From Allodiplogaster sudhausi (Eukaryota; Nematoda; Chromadorea; Rhabditida; Diplogasteridae), in NCBI GenBank assembly GCA_945643635.1, contig CALZFC010000243.1:1021501-1085500 (forward strand): a stretch of DNA of 64,000 nt, written 5' to 3'. Positions within the stretch are counted from its first letter, which is position 1. Every line of letters begins with the position of its first letter. Positions 55,753 through 64,000 of the stretch are shown piece by piece. Both the position numbers and the translations under genes were made by a program. The notes beneath the pieces were generated by a model. It made no database searches, was not told the DNA's origin, and saw only the letters and a program-made list of their open reading frames with translations.

Positions 55753-58700
55753 CTGTCCTTCCGGTGCATATCTCTTCGCTCCTTCTCTTTCACCTCCTTC
55801 TTCCTTCAATATCTTTACCATCTTTGTTCACTGCTTCCGTTATCACTGTTGTAATGTTCGACTTGAACCTTTCTGGCGACAACACCAGAGATAATGGTTG
55901 CTGTTGCACATTTGTGAACGATCGCTAGCTCGCTATCAGTCCATTGACCCGGCCCCCATTACGAATGCCGAGAATACAAAGTGCGACCTGCATTTCGTTG
56001 CCGTGCTGACCTCACTTTCCCCAACTCAAATTTGGTCTTGCTACTTTCCCTCTTATCACGATATAGTGTTTTTTCCTAACCCCGCACCGTCACAGATGAA
56101 AGTAATTTTAACATAAACATGACGCAAATATGTTGAAAAATATACGGAATTGTAGATTTTTGAAACCTTTTTTTGTCTTAAAGTAATTTTTTTTAGGATC
56201 TCAATGAGCGCCTCCAGAAGTCGCGCATCTCGCATGAGCCACTCGAAGACGCGAACGACTTCCGCTACGGATTCAATGCCAACTATCTGAAGCAGGTCAG
56301 GCTTTTTTTGGTTTTGTCAAAGAATGAAAGTCCTTCTCTGTCATGGGCCCTACAAAACAAGGAGAGCTTTTGGGCTCGGATAGGAAGGTATGGCAATGCA
56401 GAAACGGATTTTCGATGTAATTTCAACCAAAAACTGACTGGGATATTGCTTCGTTAATGCCTAAAGGGTGGATGCTGCGTTCCGGACTTGACTTTTTCAC
56501 CCTGGTTTTCCGGCCTATTTAAACTATTTATTTACTTTACTAGTTTAATGATCAATACAAAATTCTTTTTTTTTCTTCAATTGAATTTCAGCCTTAAGAG
56601 TGCAGCATGATTTCTTTTCCAGGTGAAAGACTACTGGCTCACCAAATTCGACTGGCGCAAGCAGGAGAAGCTGCTCAACCAATTCAAGCAGTTCACTACC
56701 GAGATCGAGGGTGTCAAGGTGGGCGAATATTTCTGGCTTTTTGCTTTTCTTCCTAAATTATTTCGTTTTTCATTTGTATTGTGTTTTGAGGAATTCAATA
56801 TACGCAATACTTAACATTAGTAATGCGCAGATTGAATCGCCTAAAGAGGACAAATATGTATAAAATATATTTAAAAAAAACTTATCTTGAATTTTATTCT
56901 TAGTTTTAATCTTGTTTTAGGTTCACTTCTACCATGCCAAACCTGCTGCAGGCAAGTACAAGCGTGTTCTCCCGCTCCTTCTCGTGCACGGCTGGCCCGG
57001 TAACGTCTTCGAGGTGGGGCGGAGAATTTTCAAAATCTTAAATATTCCCGCCAATACTTTTCTTATTCCAGTTCTACAAGCTCATCCCTCGTCTCGTCGA
57101 CCCGGCAGCTCACGGCCTGCCCTCTGACTTTGCCTTCGAAGTCATCGCCCCCTCGATCCCGGGCTATGGCTTCTCCGGGCAACCCAAGAAGAGAGGCACG
57201 CCGATGTTTTCAACGTTCACAAGATTTTACTTACATTTTAATAGAGGAATCTGAATTGCAAAGTCATCGAAGAGGATAAATTTATGTACAAAAGTAGTGC
57301 GAAAATGGGTTGACTGTCTATTCCAACGGTAAAAGAGAAAAAGATTTCAAATTTGAATGAAAGAAATCGAAAAAAAATTTAAGAATTTCTTTGTTCAGGC
57401 TTCAGTCAGGCCGCAGCCGCTCGCGTCTTCAGGAAGTTGATGCTCCGTCTCGGATTCCACAAGTTCTACCTTCAGGTATTTGTTTATACATTATTCGTTC
57501 AAGTTTCCTACATGTTTTTGACAGTAAATACGACAACAGTACTTTCATCTATTTCTTTACAGGGCGGCGACTGGGGAGCTCTTATCCTTAGCAACCTCGC
57601 CAAGCTGTATCCTGAGAAGTGAGATTGATTCGTTCCTTTTTGCTGCTAGATTACTGTCAACGTAATTTGAAAACAAAGTGCCGTTCGGTGACGAGTTCTA
57701 TGATTTATTTTCTCAGACAAATTTCAGATTTCACAATAACTGTATTTATAGCGTCCACGGAATTCACCTCAACATGGTCGGTGCTGGCTTCAGCGGCAAC
57801 TTCAAGGCGATCGCCCTCTCTTTCCTCGGATCTTTCTTCCCCAAACAGCTCTTTGCGCATGAGCAGTTGGTTTTTTTTTTATTCAAGCTTAAAAAAATAT
57901 ATGGTCCCCTTCTATGTTACAAGAGTAGTCTATTGTTCCATTGATGGGACTTCCCCCCCCCCACCAACTTCTTAGATCTTTAGCTTCTTGCTTTAGTTAC
58001 CACAACTTCAACTTCTTCTCCAACTTTGGCAATCTCATCGTGGAGAGTGGCTACATGCACCTACAGGCGACCAAGCCAGATACTATCGGTAGGTTGGCGC
58101 GAAATTTGAATGTACTCTTTCTAAAATATGAATTACGAAATTGGAGACATAATTAATTATTTATCATTTGATAATCAAAATGATTATAAACCGCGCTTCT
58201 TTAGGCACGGCCCTGAACGACTCGCCAATCGGTCTCGCCGCCTACATCCTCGAGAAGTTCTCCACATGGACCAATAACGACTTTATCGATCTGCCCGATG
58301 GAGGGCTCACCAAGTTAGTGTCATTTCTTCCTCTCAACTTTCACTCGGCTGTCCTCTTTCCTGAACTCTTGCTTACTGTTTTTTACATGAATCCTTACGT
58401 TATTTCCACATCCCATTTCTCTTTGCTTCCTTTCTGCATTCATTGGTGACTATCCCCCCACTCTGCCCCAAGTATACCCCGAATTCCCCCCAACTCTCCC
58501 CCAATTATACCCCCGAACTCTCCCCCCCCCAACTATCCCCTCACCCTTCAGTTTCAAATCTCTCCCTCCCATCAGGAAGTTCACTATGGACGAGCTGCTC
58601 ACCATCGTGACGATCTACTGGACTCAGGGTAACATTGTCTCGTCTCAGCGATTCTACCGCGAGTGCTTCACTGATCCTGAGAACCAGAAGCTCGCCAGGT

Positions 58701-59167
58701 CTAGTTTTATTCTTGCAGAAAATTGGCGAAAATATTTTTAGCTGCCAGCAAATTCACGATCATAAAAATATACTTTAAAAAAAATAAATATAAAAAATTA
58801 TTCTCGTAGTTGCAACTACCCTTTTGTTTTCAATTTGTATGTTTAACGATGCAGCAAAAGAAGTCGCTGGAATGCTTTTTGTGTTTGAATTTATTATGTA
58901 ATACAGAAAAGGTTTGTGAAGATGTTCATCTATTTATTTTTATTCCGTATTTGCAGGGTGTACCTTTCGGTGCCGACTGGCCATGCGCACTTCAAGAACG
59001 AACTCTTCGATAAGGAACCGCCAGAGATCACCTCGACCATGTACAATCTGACGTCGCACACCTCCTTCCCGGATGGCGGCCACTTTGCTGCCTTCGAGCA
59101 TCCCGAGTGGCTGTCTCAGCATCTCTTCTCATTCGTTGGCGGACTCCTCAACAACAAGAAGAAATAA
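55085..59167 (+). CDS. Microsomal-type epoxide hydrolase (EPHX1-like)
   Basis: Alpha/beta-hydrolase that opens epoxides to diols, usually anchored in the endoplasmic reticulum. Thirteen exons give 460 aa, close to the 455 aa of mammalian EPHX1: 55085-55171, 55562-55663, 56197-56295, 56623-56718, 56921-57013, 57072-57195, 57399-57475, 57563-57618, 57752-57865, 57997-58088, 58205-58313, 58576-58698, 58957-59167. An N-terminal hydrophobic anchor (LVLPVLIAVGAFVAY) precedes the EHN domain (ITPFEVAVSEDTIK). Then HGWPG (oxyanion region), GGDWG (nucleophilic Asp), ESGYMHLQATKPDTIG, ALNDSPIGLAAYILEKFSTW, FKNELF (probable acid Glu) and GGHFAAFEHPEWL (catalytic His). All triad positions are present, so the enzyme should be active. 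The intron after 57195 has a GC donor (GAG|GCACGC). Confidence 0.92.
55690..55760 (+). repeat. CT microsatellite in epoxide hydrolase intron 2
   Basis: (CT)n of about 20 units shortly after the donor at 55664. Confidence 0.9.
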
Positions 59168-60119
59168 GCGACTGGAGAGTTTAGAAGCATACGGTAATTT
59201 AAACAACTTGTGGTATACTGTAATTTTTAACGTTTAATGTATTGAACGAAGACTAATTACATTTCGCTGGTACTCTAAGTTCTTGTTATTCTTTGATAAG
59301 TATACCATAAGAACTATTTAAACGATATATTTATCGCTTTCATGTTCATTTTTGCTTCCAGGAAATTAGTTGTCTTTAGCCTCAGAAGCTAGAAGCCATT
59401 TCTTGACGGGACACATCGTTGCCTTCCATTATTCTCAAATTACTTGTACTTTGTTGTATTGCTATTTGTATTTTGGCGATGTTGTAATTCTAATAAAGCA
59501 GTTTTCTAAGAAGTTTTAACTGTGAGGGGAGAAGGCAAACCGGTAGAAATTTCGTTTTTAAAGCACTTTTTAGAGCAGAAACGAAATGTATAATAAGTAA
59601 AGTGCAGTTTGGGTGCAATAACTGAGGAAAGTGTATTCCCATGGCAATGATGGGGGCGTCATTATGTCGCAAGAACCGAGTGATTGCTTCACTTCTCTTC
59701 TCTGCGCTCTTCGGAATCGGTCGAGATGAAAGTCCGCTCCTTATTCGGCCAATATGTTTATGCTATTACAAAAATTCATTTTTTTTTTTGGGAAATAAAA
59801 AAATAATACTGTTCGATTGCTATCTTATTCGAGCCGTATAGAATTTATTTTCCGCTCATTCACGGAGTTAGATTCGGACATTTTCCCCGAGGTTTTTGAA
59901 GGAATGTAAGTCGGGCTAGGAGTTCAAACAATCCGACAATTATTGAGAGCGGAAATGGAAGCTGTTTTCTCATATGATTTTAACAGTAGAATCAGTTCTG
60001 CATAAATTAGTTTACTAAAGGGATTGAATAATTTAACGATGATGGTAATGTAAAAAAAGTGCGGTAAAAAAACTTTTATAATTTATTTTAGTTAATGAAA
60101 ATAACGCCTTCATTTGCAG
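59168..60119. other. Intergenic; epoxide hydrolase 3' UTR and PP1-like upstream region
   Basis: AATAAA at 59492-59497 is a plausible polyadenylation signal for the hydrolase. The first coding exon of the phosphatase gene should lie here but was not identified. Confidence 0.4.
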
Positions 60120-62641
60120 TCCGAAGCCGTCGAGTTCGCACTCGATCTGTTGCGTCGCGGTCCGCGTCAAGTGGACTTCTCACTCGACACACTTCTCGCC
60201 GTTCATCAGCGCGTCCGGGTTCGTCGGCGATGGAGAAACCGCCTTTCTGTCCACTGACATCAGAAATATGCTCCGCATCCACCCATCCGCCGACCTCTTC
60301 GTCGAACTCTTGCAGAGTGGAGCAACTAACATAAGCATTTCCGACAATAACGACGTCGTGTTGTTGCGCAATGAATTAGAATCGTTCTATGTTCCCAAAA
60401 TTCTGAAAAAGTGAGAGAATTGAAAAGGAAAAAATGGAAGAGAGATAGAGAGAAAAGGGAGAGAGAGATACAGAGAGATTGAGAAGAAAGGTTGCGCCAG
60501 GGAGGGAAATACTTCGATATTAAGCATAGATTTCTTCAGCTTTTTTTTTATACCTAGCGTATTACCGGGTTCTGTTAGTGCTACATTCGTTTTGCACTCT
60601 TGATAAGATATTTAATAGAGAGAACAAGGAGTGCGCCAGGGAAAATAAAGGTAGAGAACCATCGAACGGGTGGGCCGAATTTACGATTGAAAAGTAAAAA
60701 ATTGTTATTAATGATATATTTTGTAGGTACTTAAATATATTTTTTTAAATATCAGGAGCAATTTGCGCGGCAGCAGACGCTGCTGACGCTCTACTCGCCG
60801 ATCAACATTTGCGGCGACATCCACGGCCAGTACGCTGACCTTCTTCACATCTTCCGCGTAGGATTCGTTTCTTTTCGGCGTTAATTTGAATTTGTAAATG
60901 CAAAAAAAAATTCTTCACATTGTTTGCTGAGAGTTTATTGAATGGATACTGTAATCAAAGATATGATTTTTTCAAGTCTTGCGGTTATCCGTTCGAGAGC
61001 CGCTACGTCTTCCTGGGCGACTACGTCGACCGTGGCGAATGCTCACTCGAGGTTGGGCCCTCATACGCCGTCCGCTCCGCCTTCCAGTTCGATTTCCTCT
61101 CAGGTGATCATGCTGCTCTTCGCGTGCAAGCTCGCGTGGCCGAACAACATCTTCCTACTACGCGGGAATCATGAGATTCCGTCGACGAGCAAGTTCGATT
61201 TTCTCTCTCTGGCCATTAGGTCCCATTGTCAAGAGAATGAGTTTAAAAAAGCAAAATTAGTTGTTAAAAAATTCCACTATTTTATATGAAATATCTAAAA
61301 CGTTATCGTATTACAGTGTGAGAAGAAGTTATTTCAGCGACAACAATTTAGTTTTAAGATCCTACGGCTTCTGGGGCGACCTGCGCGTCCGCTACACGGC
61401 CGACTGGAAGGCGCTATTTGACAGCTTCGCCAACGTCTTTGCCATGGTCGGCTTGCAGGCGGCGTCTAAGCCGTGGATTTTTAATAATCACAATAAACCT
61501 ATTCATCAGTACAACATTGTAACAATAAGATTGTGACGTCCCATGTCACATCGCAGCCAGTGTGCACTTTGCAGATGCCGCTGGCTGCGCTGATCAACGA
61601 CGACATCCTCTGCCTGCACGGCGGCCTCTCACCCGAGTTGTGCTCGCTCGACGACATTCGCCGCATTAAGAGGCTTCGATCTTTATTTTATAAAAAATAT
61701 TTAAATTTTTTTAAGTCTCATCAAAGATATTTTTTAATTAAGGCAGAAAAGAACTATTTGCGAAAGAATAGAAAAAAAAAAACTAACTCATCTATAGGCC
61801 CATTCTCGAGCCATCTGGTCTCGCCGAAGACATTCTCTGGTCGGATCCAGAGGACCAGTCCGACAAGCGGGGGTGTCGGAATTTTCTTGCATTGAACCTT
61901 ACATATTGATTTAAAATTACGGCTCCCATTATTCAAAAGTTAAGTAAAATTACAGATGGTAATTTTGCAATTTGAATACAGTGTTTTTTTGCAGCTTCCG
62001 CAAGAACAACGACCGCGGATGCTCGTTCCTCTTTGGGGAGGACGTCGTCGCCGAGAAGTGCGCGCAGCTCGGCGTTCGTCTCATCGTTCGTGCTCATCAG
62101 GTAGAGGATAGGCTCCGCCCACCCGTCCACTCTAAGCTCCGCCCAAGCGTCCACTCTAAGCTCCTCCCTCCCGATCGCTTTAAGCGTCCACCATTGCAGG
62201 TGGTGGAGAAGGGCTACGCCTACTTCGCCGGCAAGCGCGTCGTTACCGTCTTCTCGGCGCCCGGCTACGATCAGAATATCGAGAATGAGGGAGCAGTCAT
62301 GAAGGTAGAGGAAGTGAAGGAGATAAAGAGGAGACGAGGGACGAAAAGAAAGACTTGAGGAGAGAGTTTTTTTGGGATTGAGGATAAAAGGAATAAATGA
62401 AGTCAGGAGTTACGCATCAGATAAATTCAGGAGATACGTAAGGATCAGATCCTCGTTTATTAAAAAAAATATTAAAAATTGAGTAAAAATATTCCATAGA
62501 AAAATTCTTTTTTTTTTTGTATTTTCGTCCTTCCAGCTGGCCAAGCACGGCGTCGTCTCCTTCTACACATTCACTCCGTCTCCGCCGGCGGCGCGTCTGC
62601 CGCGTCTTCGCGGCGCGCTCTTCACCGAGACAACCTCTTAG
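60120..62641 (+). CDS. Divergent PP1-family serine/threonine phosphatase
   Basis: Metallophosphatase that removes phosphate from Ser/Thr. The catalytic core is clear: 60756-60857, 60977-61051, 61104-61192, 61359-61458, 61575-61672, 61798-61872, 61995-62100, 62200-62304, 62537-62641, 285 codons including the stop. Metal and phosphate residues are all there: GDIHGQY, GDYVDRG, RGNHE, LHGGLSP, NDRG, RAHQ. The loop that is SAPNYCGEFDN in ordinary PP1 is [11 protein letters not shown]: the Tyr is kept but the Cys, the site covalently bound by microcystin in PP1, is Asp. Such divergent PP1-like enzymes are numerous in nematodes and often germline-expressed. The 5' part is unresolved: 60120-60212 reads [20 protein letters not shown] in one frame, while about 60215-60414 reads [20 protein letters not shown] in another, so a short intron, an indel or an error lies between. 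Introns after 61458 and 61672 have GC donors. Confidence 0.8.
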
Positions 62642-62768
62642 ACCACCCCCTTCCCAATGCCAGTCCCTGCCTCTCCTAGACCCTCTTTGAAATGCGGTCA
62701 CGAACCTCTCATCTTCCTTCTCCATCTCAAACGAGTCCCTCCACTTGCTCCAATGCAGACGTCATGCG

Positions 62769-62774
62769 AATAAA
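62769..62774 (+). terminator. Polyadenylation signal of the PP1-like gene
   Basis: AATAAA 128 bases after the TAG stop. Confidence 0.7.
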
Positions 62775-64000
62775 GACGCGTACTTTTTGAGACTCTTTTT
62801 TTTTCAAATTTCACACATGTAACCTTCATATGTCTCTCACCATCAGGAATTATACAGCTCGTAATGACTCAATGAAATTATTACGATATCGCAAGTTTTT
62901 AATTAACTTTTGGTAGATATTTGACAAATAACAATGATACTGGTGACAGGCTTTGAATGGATTGTGGTGCATACTAAATGCGACTTCGTAAATAGACGTG
63001 CAAAATGCATCATTTACTAGAAAATTTCACAGATGAAAATATTATAATATGAAAAAAATATGTATAATTGTTTGCATGTGGTGAAAATTTTGTATACCAT
63101 CAATTGAAGTTTTTTTGAATAGCAAACTATGAATAAGTATGTAGGTCACCATATTCACCCGGAAGTTCACCGTAGTTTCGTAGCAGTCGCTGGGAGCCTT
63201 CACTGAGTCAAAAGAACACTTCAGACATTTGTCTTTTGGGTTTGGAGATGAAGGAACAAAAGAGTTACATTAAATGTGCTGTCACTTGGAGTGTTGGCCC
63301 AGTTCGCCCGGGAAACGAATGGACATCGAATTCTTTGAACGAAACGAGGACAATCTTAAGATTAGCTAGCGGCAAGGGAACATCAGACCTTGTTTTTTTA
63401 TTCCACTCATCTTGCATGGATAGAACGACGTTCTTGAGATGTCTCAATTGGGGAGTGCCTAGAGACTCTCGCAACTGCTAAAGGAACACACTTTCTGCTG
63501 TCTGGTCTTTCTTTTCTCTCTTTTTCTTCCTCCATTTCGGAGGACTGTTCTCTCTTTACGTTTTCTCGCATTCACCTCATCCCTCTCTCTCTCTATCGGT
63601 CATCTTCCTAGCTCCTCATTTCTCATCAAGTATTCTCTTTTCTTTTCACTCTTTACCGTCTCCCTGTGTATTCTCTCTCTACGTACTTCTCTCTTTCTCT
63701 AATTAACTTTTTTCTCCCCATCCTCGCTTCTTGGAGATCTTGCTTTTCAACAAATCTTTATGCGGACACATTCACAATAACCATGACATGTGGATTTGCG
63801 CAAGTTCTGCTTTGGCCAATTACAGCTAATCCGCTTTTTTGTCGACATCCTCTTTCTCTTTCACTCATCCTCCTGTCCCTTTCTTGTCTTTCTATACATA
63901 TCACTCCACATTTCGCGCTCTCTCACTCGCTATCCTCTTCAACTGTCTATCTCTCGTTTTCTCGCCCCTCCCCTCGGTATCCACCCTCTTTATCTCTTTC
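62775..64000. other. Intergenic; pyrimidine-rich at the right edge
   Basis: No gene recognised. From about 63500 to the end the + strand is rich in CT and ttctctc stretches, similar in style to 40-47 kb, but no clear copy of those units was matched. Confidence 0.4.

Overview
This is eukaryotic nuclear DNA, almost certainly from a nematode. Coding regions are split into many 50-200 bp exons with GT-AG (sometimes GC-AG) introns. Several genes have a 3' splice acceptor just upstream of the ATG, as trans-spliced nematode genes do. One complete Srx-type chemoreceptor gene, one Srg/Srv-like exon, a receptor guanylate cyclase pair, a C6-like cysteine domain and a divergent PP1-like phosphatase all fit nematodes. 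GC-rich third codon positions and introns packed with CT/GA microsatellites recall diplogastrids such as Pristionchus; that narrower placement is only an impression.

Layout. 0.6-0.8 kb (-): isolated chemoreceptor-like exon. 4.1-9.7 kb (+): decayed receptor guanylate cyclase. 10.3-13 kb: tandem duplication carrying a small secreted cysteine peptide gene and its broken copy. 13.8-23.3 kb (+): near-complete receptor guanylate cyclase of 31 exons, about 1173 aa. 24.6-29.1 kb (+): Srx receptor of 8 exons, 288 aa, with a pogo-like DNA transposon bearing about 280 bp inverted repeats inside its third intron. 30.3-31.5 kb (-) and 38.2-39.4 kb (+): two Helitron remnants facing opposite ways. Between them, 32.2-36.7 kb (-): an FBXO42-like F-box/Kelch gene of 17 exons. 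40.4-47.1 kb: tandem segmental duplication ending in a C6-like gene. 48.0-50.1 kb (+): alpha carbonic anhydrase lacking its first exon, with a MITE in an intron. 51.2-52.3 kb (-): unknown basic protein with a PP1-docking-like motif. 55.1-59.2 kb (+): complete microsomal-type epoxide hydrolase of 13 exons, 460 aa. 60.1-62.6 kb (+): divergent PP1-family phosphatase.

The genes do not form an operon or one pathway. Themes that link them are tandem duplication followed by decay of one copy, apparent gene conversion between the cyclases, mobile elements kept in introns and between genes, and repeated use of GC-AG introns (six read here). All exon models were assembled by eye from splice signals, reading phase and family similarity; no transcript or database evidence was available.
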